DNA from: Microbulbifer sp. SAOS-129_SWC
Lineage (GTDB): Bacteria; Pseudomonadota; Gammaproteobacteria; Pseudomonadales; Cellvibrionaceae
Assembly (NCBI RefSeq): GCF_039696035.1
Contig: NZ_CP155567.1
Location: forward strand, 3,901,001 to 3,965,000
DNA length: 64,000 nt
Direction: 5' to 3'
The first letter of the stretch is position 1; each line of letters begins with the position of its first letter. The notes beneath the pieces are model-generated. The model saw only the letters and a program-made list of their open reading frames with translations, was not told the origin of the DNA and did no database searches. This document shows, piece by piece, positions 49,886 to 58,361 of this stretch. The position numbers were made by a program, and so were the translations under genes.

Positions 49886-50770
49886 ATGCAAGTCGACCAG
49901 AAAAACCTGTTCGTCGTCGTCGATCCCAATGACGACCGTCACGTGGCCCTGGAGCGGGCCCTCACCACTGCCAAGCTGCGCAATCCCACCCTCAAACTGA
50001 TTATTTTTGTCGCCGTCGACGGCGAGGCCGTGGATACCCGCGCGAGCAACGACCACCTGTTCCGCGACGAGTTCTGGTTCCGCGACCAGATCCGCAAGCC
50101 GGTAGAGGAAGCCGGCCTCGCCTATGAGCTGCTGGTGTGCTGGTCGAGCGACTGGCAGGGCGCCATCATCCAGGAGTCCAAACGCTACAATGCGGAAATG
50201 GTCTACCTGCCGGTGCACGCCAAGACCAGCCGGCGCTTCACCTTCGCGGAATCCAAGTGGCAGGTGCTCAAAGGCGCGCGCTGCCCGATAGTGCTGATCC
50301 GCCCCGGCGCCAAGGACAAACGCAAAGTGGTGCTGGCCACGGTGAATTACCAGGCACAGACCAGCCAGCAGCGCCAGCTCAACCGGCAGATCAGCGAACG
50401 CGCCAACTATGTTGCCGAAAGCTACGGTGCCGAACTGCACCTGGTTAACGCCTACCTGGACTCCATGCGCTACCCGGACCGCGGCGCACTGGCCAAACTG
50501 GCGGACAAAACCGGTGTCCCCACCAGCCGCATTCACGTCAAGCACGGTTATACCAACGACGTGGTGGCCGAAGTGGCGAAAGAAGTCGATGCCGACGTGG
50601 TGGTGATGGGTACCCTGAATCAGTACGGCGAAACCGGCTCCCTGCTGCGCGGTAATACCGCCGAGCGGGTGATCGGCTCGCTGGATGTGGATGTGGTGGT
50701 GTGCAACGGCTTTACCACTACCGAAACCGTCAGCAGCCAGGACAGGCGCGCGGTGGAAACCGAGCACTGA
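49886..50770 (+). CDS. Tandem universal stress protein (UspE-like)
   Basis: This 294-residue protein has two UspA domains. The first (6-140) starts NLFVVVDPNDDRHVALERAL and ends CPIVLIRPG. The second (147-280) starts KVVLATVNYQ and carries ADVVVMGTLNQYGETGSLLRGNTAERVIGSLDVDVVV, which includes the G-x2-G-x9-G(S/T) nucleotide-binding pattern. Such proteins help survival under starvation or redox stress. AGGAG precedes the start; a strong terminator follows the stop. It seems to be a single-gene unit. Confidence 0.88.
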   Translation: MQVDQKNLFVVVDPNDDRHVALERALTTAKLRNPTLKLIIFVAVDGEAVDTRASNDHLFRDEFWFRDQIRKPVEEAGLAYELLVCWSSDWQGAIIQESKRYNAEMVYLPVHAKTSRRFTFAESKWQVLKGARCPIVLIRPGAKDKRKVVLATVNYQAQTSQQRQLNRQISERANYVAESYGAELHLVNAYLDSMRYPDRGALAKLADKTGVPTSRIHVKHGYTNDVVAEVAKEVDADVVVMGTLNQYGETGSLLRGNTAERVIGSLDVDVVVCNGFTTTETVSSQDRRAVETEH

Positions 50771-50785
50771 GCTGCTTCCCCGGTG

Positions 50786-50814
50786 AAAAAACCGCGGCTG
50801 CGCCGCGGTTTTTT
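50786..50814. terminator. Bidirectional intrinsic terminator after the universal stress protein
   Basis: AAAAAACCGCGGC pairs perfectly with GCCGCGGTTTTTT around a 3-base loop. It has A/T tails on both sides, so it can terminate this gene and the converging halogenase-like gene. Confidence 0.93.
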
Positions 50815-50881
50815 ATTACCCGAAAAGTGTGCGCAAGCGCACAGGCCAATCAGCGCCAATCCCCCGAAGGCATCGCAACGC

Positions 50882-52381
50882 TTAACCCCCGTTCACCGCG
50901 CGTAAAAACTGCGCGTGTTGTGGCAACTTTGCCACGGTGCCATCGATCAGGATTTTCAGGTTCTGCATCAGTTCCGCCAGCTGCTGCTCCGACAGGTTGT
51001 CGGCCAGCGGATGGTAATCCTCCGGCAATATGCCCTGGCCGATCAGCACCTGCTGCCAGGCCGCCTCCGAGAAGAGATCGTCGTAGTCGCGGAATAGCTT
51101 GCCGGTCTTGGCGAACAGCGCCATTTTTTCACGCAAACCGTCCGGCACATCCATCGTGGCGCAGGCCCGCCAGAAATCGCTGTCGTGCCGCGCGTTGGCC
51201 TTGTAGTGCAGAATGATAAAGTCCCTGATGCGCTCCATTTCCACCTGCGACTGGCGGTTGTACTCCGCTATTTCCTCGGGCTGGATGCCGCGGTGCGGGA
51301 ACAGCTTGGCGAGTCGCGTCGCCGCGGTCTGGATCAGGTGGATGCTGGTCGATTCCAGCGGCTCCAGGAAACCGCTGGAAAGCCCGATACTGATCACGTT
51401 CTTGTGCCAGGGTTCGCGCCGGCGCCCGGTGCGAAACGCGATGGTTTTCGGCTCCGCCAGCGCCTCCCCGGGGAGGTGACTCAACAGGATTTCCCGCGCC
51501 TGTTCATCGCTGTAGTGCGCGCTCGAATACACCAGGCCGTTGCCGGTGCGGTGCTGCAGTGGAATCTGCCACTGCCAGCCGGCGGCGTGGGCAATGGCGC
51601 GGGTGTAGGGCGCCGGCGCGCGCGGCGCGGCGCTCGGTACCGCCTGCGCCCGGTCGCAGGGCAGCCAGTGGGACCAGTCCTCGTAGTCCACACCGAGAGT
51701 CTTGTCGATCAGCAGCGCGGCCATGCCGGTGCAATCGACAAACAGGTCGCCGGCGATGCGCTCGCCATTTTCCAGCAGCAGACTGTCCACATGCCCGCTG
51801 TCGGGATGGCGCTGCACATGGTCAACCGTGCCCTCGATGCGCCGCACACCACTGCGCTCGCTGTAGCGGCGCAGGAAGCGCGCATAGAGCCCGGCATCGA
51901 AGTGATAGGCGTAGGTCAGCCCCGGCAGGCTGGTGCCCTGAATCTGTGCCAGGTGGGCAAATTTGTTGTGGATGGCAGCCTGGTAGTTGAGCGAGTAATC
52001 CCATAGGCTCGCGGGCGTGGCGCCCTGCTGGCTGCGGCGCCAGTAGTGGTGGAAATCACACAGGGGGAAATTCTTGCCGATGGTGCCGAAGGCATGCATG
52101 TAGCTTTCGCCTGTTTTCCACCAGTTTTCGAATTGGATACCCAGCTTGATGGTGCCCTTGGTCTCGCGCAGGAACTCGCGCTCGTCCAGTCCCAGTGCGC
52201 GGTTGAAGTGCAGGATCGGCGGGATCGTGGCCTCGCCGACGCCGACACTGCCGATCTTGTCCGATTCGACCAGGACGATATCAATGGCTCTGCCGAGGAC
52301 TTTGGCCATCAGCGCGGCGGTCATCCAGCCGGCGGTACCGCCACCGACAATCACCAGCCTCTCAATCTTGCTCTCGTTCAT
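50882..52381 (-). CDS. Flavin-dependent tryptophan halogenase-like protein 1
   Basis: This 499-residue protein has an N-terminal FAD motif (VIVGGGTAGWMTA), a Lys at position 79 (GTIKLGIQF), where the catalytic lysine of tryptophan halogenases lies, the WxWxIP motif at 269-274 (WQWQIP) and LEPLESTSIHLI (Glu about 343) at the halide/flavin site. The family signature is therefore complete. Genes of this type occur widely beside TonB-dependent receptors in carbohydrate loci, where their substrate is unknown; a tryptophan substrate should not be assumed. It lies downstream of the TonB-dependent receptor, but a terminator separates them. Confidence 0.85.
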   Translation of the reverse strand: MNESKIERLVIVGGGTAGWMTAALMAKVLGRAIDIVLVESDKIGSVGVGEATIPPILHFNRALGLDEREFLRETKGTIKLGIQFENWWKTGESYMHAFGTIGKNFPLCDFHHYWRRSQQGATPASLWDYSLNYQAAIHNKFAHLAQIQGTSLPGLTYAYHFDAGLYARFLRRYSERSGVRRIEGTVDHVQRHPDSGHVDSLLLENGERIAGDLFVDCTGMAALLIDKTLGVDYEDWSHWLPCDRAQAVPSAAPRAPAPYTRAIAHAAGWQWQIPLQHRTGNGLVYSSAHYSDEQAREILLSHLPGEALAEPKTIAFRTGRRREPWHKNVISIGLSSGFLEPLESTSIHLIQTAATRLAKLFPHRGIQPEEIAEYNRQSQVEMERIRDFIILHYKANARHDSDFWRACATMDVPDGLREKMALFAKTGKLFRDYDDLFSEAAWQQVLIGQGILPEDYHPLADNLSEQQLAELMQNLKILIDGTVAKLPQHAQFLRAVNGG

Positions 52382-52436
52382 TGCTTCCTGAAACCTGTGG
52401 CATCCCCTGCGCGGAGATTCCCGAATACGGAAAATA

Positions 52437-52472
52437 AAAAAGCCCTTGCAATACAGGATCGCAAGGGCTTTT
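52437..52472 (-). terminator. Intrinsic terminator after the TonB-dependent receptor
   Basis: GCCCTTGC and GCAAGGGC form the stem around an 11-base loop, with A-rich and T-rich flanks. It starts 25 bases after the receptor stop codon, so most receptor transcripts should end before the halogenase-like gene. Confidence 0.9.
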
Positions 52473-52496
52473 AAGGCTAATGCCTGTCAGCGGGGA

Positions 52497-55310
52497 TTAC
52501 AGCTGGTAGCTGAAGCCCAGCAGATAGGTTTTGCCGTAGCTCTGGTAGTCGCGAACCTGCAGCGCGTTGTCACCACTCAGGGTAGTGAACGGCTCGTCGG
52601 TCAGGTTCTGCCCCTGCAGGAACACGGACAGGCCTTCCAGACCGCTGATGCCAGCGTCGCTGAAATCATAACCGATCTGCGCGTCGACCAGGGTCTCACC
52701 CAGTACGTCCACCTGCTGGCTGTCGAAGCCGATACCGTAGACCTCGCCCTTGAAGTCGGAGCGCTTGCGCATGCTGGTGCGGGCGGAGAAACCGTACTTC
52801 TCGAAGTAGAGGGTCATGGAATCGATATTCTCGGACAGACCCGGCAGCTGGTAATCGTTGCCGTTGATGTCCTGAATATCAGAGGTTACGCCGGTGTGGC
52901 TGGCCAGCAGACCGAAACCATCCAGGCTCTCGCTGAACATGTTGAACGGCAGGGTTGCGGAGATTTCGTAACCGGTCAGGGTACCGCCGCCACCGTTGGA
53001 TTTTTCAGAGTGGGTCGCGGTGACATTTTCAGCGGTCACACCACTGGCCGGATCGGTAACGGTATTCAGCTGCTCTTCGTAGCTGTTGGAGAAGTTCCAG
53101 CTCTTCAGGTCTTTCCAGAACAGCGCCACGGAGAAGTAGCCTTCATCGCTGAAGTAGTTCTCGTAGGAGAGATCCACACCGACCGCTTCCTTCGGCTCCA
53201 GGTACGGGTTGCCGCCGCTGATCTTCCACACATTGCCGTTATCGTCCGGTGAACGGGGCGTGTATTCGACGCGCATGGAGGCATTCATTTCGTCCATACG
53301 CGCGCGGGAGATAGTCTTGGCCGCACCGAAGCGCAGAGTCTGCTGCTCGTCCAGCGCCAGCGCCAGGTTCAGGCTCGGCAACAGGTTGTTGTAGCTGTGG
53401 GTGATATCGGTGGGGATGGTCTCGACCAGCCCATCGGCATTGATATTACCCTTGTAGCCTTGGGAGCCCTGCTCGGTATGCACGTAGCGCAGGCCGGCAT
53501 TACCGGTCAGCGGCAGGCCCGCCACTTCGGTTTCGAAATCGGCCTGGGCGAACGCCGCAGTCACCGTCTCATTCACCTTGTAAGACTTGGTCAGGTGGCT
53601 GATGTTGGTCAGGGATTCATCGGTCAGGTTGTAGTAACCATCTTTCAGCATGGCCGCGGAGTCATAGGCGATCATGTCACCCATGCCGATGAAGTCCAGG
53701 GACACGGTACCCAGGCGGTACTGTTCCGGCACGGTCAGCATGCCTTCCGAAGTGCCGTCGAAGTTGCTCAGGGTCATGAAGTAACCCTTGGACTTCTTGC
53801 TCTTCTGGCGATCGCGGTAGGACACGCCGTAGCTGATCTGGTTGACGAAACCGGCGTCGACCATCTGCTTGGCGGCGACCTTGAAGGAGTTCAGCTCGTC
53901 GTCGATTTCCGGCGCATTGAGGAAGCCGTCCTGCGCCGCATTTTCCCATTCGGTGCCGGTGATGCCGTACTTGTCGTTCAGTGCGGAGCTCCAGCCCCAG
54001 GTCAGCGGGCCGCCCATCTTGATCAGGTCGTAGTTGCCGTAGTCCAGCTGGTGGTCGAAGTGCGCACCGGTATTGCCGCCGTCGAAGGTGTAGGTCAGGT
54101 TGTCGGCAGCACCGTTGCTGTCGCCGCGGCCGGTACCGGAATAGCTCTCGAAGCTCCAGATATCACGCTGAACTGCGGAGTGGCTGGCGTCGAATTCCAG
54201 CTGCAGGTCGTCGCTGAAATCGTACTTGGTGTTGAAACCGAAAGACTGCAGCGTGGCGTCGCGGTTTTCCATATCGTTGCGCACAACGACGCGCTGGCCT
54301 TCAGTGGTGGCGCTGGTAATAAAGCCGCTGGCCGGATCAACGACGGCGGTGTCCGGGTTGATGGAGCCCTGGCCCCAGGCGAACGGAATCTCGATACCGC
54401 GCAGGATCTTCTGGTCGGAGAAGTCCACGTACAGGCTATCGAACGTCATGTGCAGCTTGTCGTTCGGCTTGGCTTCCACCACCAGCATGGCGCTGTCGCG
54501 GTCCAGCACGGAGGAGCGCACGAACGGCTTGGCACCGCCCAGGATGGAGTAGGTGTTGCCGTCATCGGCGGTGAACTCGGGGTAACCCCAGGAGTTCCAG
54601 CGCTGTTCCTGGTTCGGCGAGCTCATGGTGTTGTAGGCGAAGGCCACACCAATCTTGTCGTCGGCGAACTGGTCGATGTAGGAGATGGTGGCGCGGTGAC
54701 CGGAGTCTTCGCCATCGGGATTCAGCTTGTCGAAGCCGGTCATCTCGTACTGGGTGTTGATCTTGATGGTGCGCTCGTGGCGATCCAGCGGCTTGACCGT
54801 CTGCATGTCGATCACACCGGCGATGCCCTCGGCACCGAGGCTGGCAGTCGGGGTCTTGTAAACGGTGACGCCGCTCATGATTTCAGACGGGTAGAGATCG
54901 AACTCCACACCGCGGTTGTCACCGATGGAGACCTGCTCGCGGCCATTGAAGGTGGTGGCGCTCTCGTTCTCACCGAAACCGCGGATGGTAACGCGGCTGG
55001 CGCGACCATCCAGGCGCTGGGACGCCAGGCCCGGCAGGCGGGAAATCGCCTCGGCGATGGAGGAATCCGGCAGTTTGCCGATATCTTCCGCGGAAATGGC
55101 CTCAACCACGGCCTTGGCATCGCGCTTGGTGTCGATGGAATCCATCACACTCTTGCGGAAACCGGTAACGGTCACTTCTTCGAGCGACTTGGAAGCAGCT
55201 TCATCGTCAGCCGCGAAAGCCGGCAGCGAAACGCTCGCAGTGGCAGCAATAGCGACAGACAGCAAGGTCGGGCGGAAACCCGCTTTGCCATATTTGGATA
55301 GACTCATCAT
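52497..55310 (-). CDS. TonB-dependent receptor, probable maltodextrin importer of the outer membrane
   Basis: This 937-residue protein has a signal peptide ending at PAFA (about 33). The TonB box region LEEVTVTGFRKSV follows, then the plug with SAEDIGKLPDSSIAEAISRLPG, VTIRGFGENE and GVTVYKTPTASLGAEGIAGVIDM, and the 22-strand barrel ends at YLLGFSYQL. This is the type of receptor that Caulobacter, Xanthomonas and Cellvibrionales use for oligosaccharides. Position among amylases, pullulanase and glucokinase points to maltodextrins. A CACATCCTCCCCC inverted repeat lies 61-90 bases upstream, at the same distance as in the MFS and MalS-like genes. Confidence 0.9.
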   Translation of the reverse strand: MMSLSKYGKAGFRPTLLSVAIAATASVSLPAFAADDEAASKSLEEVTVTGFRKSVMDSIDTKRDAKAVVEAISAEDIGKLPDSSIAEAISRLPGLASQRLDGRASRVTIRGFGENESATTFNGREQVSIGDNRGVEFDLYPSEIMSGVTVYKTPTASLGAEGIAGVIDMQTVKPLDRHERTIKINTQYEMTGFDKLNPDGEDSGHRATISYIDQFADDKIGVAFAYNTMSSPNQEQRWNSWGYPEFTADDGNTYSILGGAKPFVRSSVLDRDSAMLVVEAKPNDKLHMTFDSLYVDFSDQKILRGIEIPFAWGQGSINPDTAVVDPASGFITSATTEGQRVVVRNDMENRDATLQSFGFNTKYDFSDDLQLEFDASHSAVQRDIWSFESYSGTGRGDSNGAADNLTYTFDGGNTGAHFDHQLDYGNYDLIKMGGPLTWGWSSALNDKYGITGTEWENAAQDGFLNAPEIDDELNSFKVAAKQMVDAGFVNQISYGVSYRDRQKSKKSKGYFMTLSNFDGTSEGMLTVPEQYRLGTVSLDFIGMGDMIAYDSAAMLKDGYYNLTDESLTNISHLTKSYKVNETVTAAFAQADFETEVAGLPLTGNAGLRYVHTEQGSQGYKGNINADGLVETIPTDITHSYNNLLPSLNLALALDEQQTLRFGAAKTISRARMDEMNASMRVEYTPRSPDDNGNVWKISGGNPYLEPKEAVGVDLSYENYFSDEGYFSVALFWKDLKSWNFSNSYEEQLNTVTDPASGVTAENVTATHSEKSNGGGGTLTGYEISATLPFNMFSESLDGFGLLASHTGVTSDIQDINGNDYQLPGLSENIDSMTLYFEKYGFSARTSMRKRSDFKGEVYGIGFDSQQVDVLGETLVDAQIGYDFSDAGISGLEGLSVFLQGQNLTDEPFTTLSGDNALQVRDYQSYGKTYLLGFSYQL

Positions 55311-55370
55311 CTTCTCCCTGGACTTATCGTTATGGTGAGACCCTGAATCCTAGGCCTGCCCGAAGTCCAT

Positions 55371-55400
55371 CACATCCTCCCCCGAGGGGGGAGGAGGCGG
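55371..55400. promoter_or_regulatory. Opposed MalT-box-like sites upstream of the TonB-dependent receptor
   Basis: CACATCCTCCCCC (read toward the gene, GGGGGAGGATGTG) is followed after two bases by GGGGGGAGGAGG on the + strand. The latter contains GGGGAGGAGG, an exact match to the enteric MalT consensus GGGGAKGAGG. The pair forms an inverted repeat 61-90 bases before the start. Confidence 0.55.
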
Positions 55401-55477
55401 GAGAATCCCTGGCGTCTCCGTCGGAGACACCATACAACACCGTAAACGCTTGATTTAATTCATGTTTTCACATTGCC

Positions 55478-56443
55478 TTAGCAATCCCCAAGATGCGCGG
55501 CAGCGCCGAGCAGCGCCTGGTAGCCCGCCTTGAGGGCGTAGAGGGGGACGGTCTCCATCCAGTTCTCCACCTTGCCCTTGGCCAGGAAGCGCTGCTCGAA
55601 GGCACTCTCGGGGAGCAGTTCGGCAATCCGCGGGAGTATACCACCACCGATGAAAACTCCGCCACGAGCACCGAGGTAGAGGGCGGTGTCGCCGGCGGCG
55701 CTGCCGAGGAAGTTGAGGAAATCGATTAAGGTCTCGCGGCACAGCGGGTCCGAGCCATCCAGACCGTGACGGCCCACATCCGGTGGCGTGTAGTCTTCGG
55801 CGGGGCGGCCGTGCAGCGCACAGACGGCGCGGTACAGGTTGACCAGGCCACTGCCGGACAGCACCCACTCGTTAAACACCGGGCAGCGCTCGCGCATCAT
55901 GAACTGCAGCAGCTGCAGCTCGCGTTCGCTGCCAACCCCCAGGTTGGCGTGCCCGCCCTCACCGGCCATAACATGCCAGCGGCCGTTTTCCGCCGCCAGG
56001 CCGGCCACCCCCAGTCCGGTACCGGGACCGAGCACCGCCATGGCCGCACCCTCGACGCGCGGCACATCGCGCAGCACCGCGTAGTCGCCAACACTCAGCA
56101 GGGGCAGGGACTGAGCCAGCGCGGCAAAATCATTGATCAATTCCACCTGCTCGAACTGGAATTCCGCGCGCAGCGCCTCGGCACAGATACTCCAGCCGAG
56201 ATTGGTCATATAGACGCGACCACCGGCCGCGGTCCTTTCAACCGGCCCGGCCGCGGCGATACAGGCGCGCCAGGGGGCCGGCTGGTCGAGGCCGTCCAGC
56301 CAGTGGTGCAGAGCGGCATCGAAGTCGGCAAATCGCTGGCAATCGACCACCTTCAGCGCTTCCAGCCTGTAGCCGTCGCCGGCGGGGCTGGCGATGGCAA
56401 AACGGGCGTTGGTACCGCCGATATCCGCTACGATGCTGGTCAT
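55478..56443 (-). CDS. glk: Glucokinase
   Basis: This 321-residue protein is the normal length for bacterial Glk. It has the ATP phosphate motif VADIGGTNARFAI at the N-terminus, catalytic Asp about 105 in LINDFAALAQ, the glucose-binding GPGTGLGVAGL and EGGHANLGVG, and GVFIGGGILPR. It phosphorylates glucose released from maltodextrins and feeds it to glycolysis or Entner-Doudoroff. It is upstream of the receptor on the same strand with a 167-base gap that contains the MalT-box-like element, so they are separately promoted. Confidence 0.92.
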   Translation of the reverse strand: MTSIVADIGGTNARFAIASPAGDGYRLEALKVVDCQRFADFDAALHHWLDGLDQPAPWRACIAAAGPVERTAAGGRVYMTNLGWSICAEALRAEFQFEQVELINDFAALAQSLPLLSVGDYAVLRDVPRVEGAAMAVLGPGTGLGVAGLAAENGRWHVMAGEGGHANLGVGSERELQLLQFMMRERCPVFNEWVLSGSGLVNLYRAVCALHGRPAEDYTPPDVGRHGLDGSDPLCRETLIDFLNFLGSAAGDTALYLGARGGVFIGGGILPRIAELLPESAFEQRFLAKGKVENWMETVPLYALKAGYQALLGAAAHLGDC

Positions 56444-56636
56444 TATTCTGCTTCCTTTTACTCGGTCCCCGTCAAACGGCGGTATAAGTTACGGCCTCGC
56501 TGGCAAAAATACCACCCTAAAATGTGACCGCTACCATTTGAATATTTACTCACTCCGGGCGCGGGGGGAGGACAGGCTGGCAATTGCCTGTTATCAGCGC
56601 GGCACTGCAAACTTGGCACACGGGCGGGGCGGGGGC

Positions 56637-56663
56637 AAAAAGAAAGCCGGCACGGGGCCGGCT
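56637..56663 (-). terminator. Intrinsic terminator on the minus strand inside the glk leader (gap 56444-56931)
   Basis: Read on the minus strand, AGCCGGC-CCCGT-GCCGGCT is followed by TTCTTTTT. It lies 194-220 bases before the glk start and ends a transcript heading toward glk. The remaining 488-base gap holds a GGGGAGGA sequence (56565-56572) and no supported gene. It may be an attenuator or the end of a short RNA antisense to the araC leader. Confidence 0.6.
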
Positions 56664-56931
56664 CAAGCATATAGAAGAAGAATGATGAATGCAGAGAGCG
56701 GGAGTCACCTCTCGCCTATGGGCATCAACCACGACGCTATCATCGCCGCCGCCGCGGCCACTGTCGGCCCACTTTGGGCCCCGGGGAGAAACTGGGCGTT
56801 GCCACTTTGCCGGCACCACGGGGAAGTCCGGCGGGTCAGCGTGCGGGATAGGCTTGCCGCTGGTTATTCTCTATACTGAACGCCAACTAAAAAGTCCCAC
56901 CAGACTGATAACAACACCGAATCAAGCGCTG

Positions 56932-58092
56932 ATGAAAGCCTATATCTTCAATATTCCCGACGTGGTGCTGCTGATGACCACTGCGGAGTGCCTGCTGCTG
57001 TGCATCTTCCAGCTGGTGCTGCCGTTGCGCGAGCGCACCTATGGCCGGCTGCTGATGGCCTTCCTGGTCATCGTCGGTGTGGCCTCCGCCTGCACACTGA
57101 TCCTGTGGAACGACCAGTTCGAGCTGCCTCACCTGCTCGACCAGGTATTACTGCCCTACTTCCTGTTCGCCAGCCTGATGCTCAAAGGGCCGGCCATCTA
57201 CCTGTATGTCTCGGCACTGACCCAGCAGAACCTGCGCCTGCAGTGGCGCCACGCCCTGCATCTGCTGCCGGCGCTGGTGCTGGTGCTGTGTATTGCCATC
57301 TTCGACCTGAGCAGTGACAACCTGCGTCACATCGCCATCGCCGGCCAGGGCTTCTCACCGAAGATCGTCGACCTGATCTGGGATATTTCCACCCTGATAC
57401 CGCTGCTTTACGCCGCGGCGGCCGCGCTGCTGGCACGCCGCTATAGCGGCGAACTCAAAGACGAGTACTCCCACTTTTCCACCACCGAGCTCAACTGGCT
57501 GCACAACCTGACTCTCGGGGTACTGCTAAGCTGGGGCTGGACCATGCTGGTACACGTGGTGGCCAAGTTCTCCTCCGGCGAGACCGCCGACTACCTGGGC
57601 ATCGCCGACAACTACATCACCTTTATCCTGATCAACGCGTTTTTCGCCTACTCGCTCACCTATGCGCACCAGCTGCTGGTCACCAAGCCCGAGCGCAATC
57701 GCGAAATGGCGGAAGACGAGCCATCCGAGAGCGCAATCGACCGGGTGCGCAAAGCGATGGAAACAGAGAAGGCCTATCTCAAGAAAAACCTGAACCTGGA
57801 ACAGTTTTCTGCGCGCGTGGAGCTGCCGGCAAAAGAAGTCTCTGCAGTGATCAACAAGCACTTCGGCACCAACTTCTTCGAGTTCGTCAACTCTTACCGC
57901 GTCGAGGAGGCGAAGACACTGCTGGCGGATCCGCACAACGCGGAGATGACCATTCTGGATATCCTGCTGCAGTCCGGCTTTAACAGTAAATCCGCGTTCC
58001 ACCGCTTCTTCAGCCGCCTGGTGGGCATGTCGCCGACCGAATACCGTAAACAATCCCAGCAGGGTGGCAGCCCCACGGCCCCGGCCCACTGA
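56932..58092 (+). CDS. Membrane-anchored AraC-family transcriptional regulator
   Basis: This 386-residue protein starts at MKAYIFNIPDVV; the 81 upstream in-frame codons do not look like protein. Residues 8-240 hold about seven hydrophobic segments. The last 110 residues form an AraC DNA-binding domain: LNLEQFSARVELPAKEVSAVINKHFG (first HTH) and MTILDILLQSGFNSKSAFHRFFSRLVGMSPTEYRK (second HTH plus the family signature). Such proteins sense a signal in or across the membrane while bound to DNA. It is divergent from glk and convergent with a GH3 gene. It may regulate one of these or the starch genes; the target is unknown. Confidence 0.87.
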   Translation: MKAYIFNIPDVVLLMTTAECLLLCIFQLVLPLRERTYGRLLMAFLVIVGVASACTLILWNDQFELPHLLDQVLLPYFLFASLMLKGPAIYLYVSALTQQNLRLQWRHALHLLPALVLVLCIAIFDLSSDNLRHIAIAGQGFSPKIVDLIWDISTLIPLLYAAAAALLARRYSGELKDEYSHFSTTELNWLHNLTLGVLLSWGWTMLVHVVAKFSSGETADYLGIADNYITFILINAFFAYSLTYAHQLLVTKPERNREMAEDEPSESAIDRVRKAMETEKAYLKKNLNLEQFSARVELPAKEVSAVINKHFGTNFFEFVNSYRVEEAKTLLADPHNAEMTILDILLQSGFNSKSAFHRFFSRLVGMSPTEYRKQSQQGGSPTAPAH

Positions 58093-58103
58093 CAAACGCC
58101 AAT

Positions 58104-58170
58104 AAAAAAGCGGCCACTACCCGCGACCAACAGTGGCAGCGAGCCACTTCCGATCGCGACCAGCGGCCGC
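58104..58170 (-). terminator. Long-stem terminator of the GH3 gene
   Basis: Two 28-base arms (58110-58137 and 58143-58170) pair with perfect GCGGCC, CGCGA and AGTGGC blocks around a 5-base loop. On the minus strand six Ts follow directly. It lies about 190 bases after the GH3 stop and 12 bases beyond the convergent araC stop. Confidence 0.75.
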
Positions 58171-58316
58171 TCCTGCAATATTGCGGCCCCGGTTACCGGG
58201 ACCGCAACGCTCTCACTAAATCTCGAAACCGCACCGCGAATGCCCGCGAGCCGATATATTCACAATACCGCGGGAGACCCCGTCATTCTCCCATCCGAGG
58301 GTACTTGCCCGCGGAC

Positions 58317-58341
58317 GCCGCAACCGGATAACGGTTGCGGC
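58317..58341. other. Perfect 10-bp hairpin just after the GH3 stop
   Basis: GCCGCAACCG (58317-58326) pairs perfectly with CGGTTGCGGC (58332-58341) around GATAA. It sits 20 bases past the GH3 stop codon with no T-run, and probably protects the mRNA 3' end or assists termination with the downstream hairpin. Confidence 0.55.
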
Positions 58342-58361
58342 AATCTTGATGGCCGTTCCGC

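Noticed and set aside
55442..55448. GTAAACG half-site upstream of the TonB-dependent receptor as a XylR operator
   Set aside because: The right half (CTTGAT) does not match and no xylose gene is adjacent.
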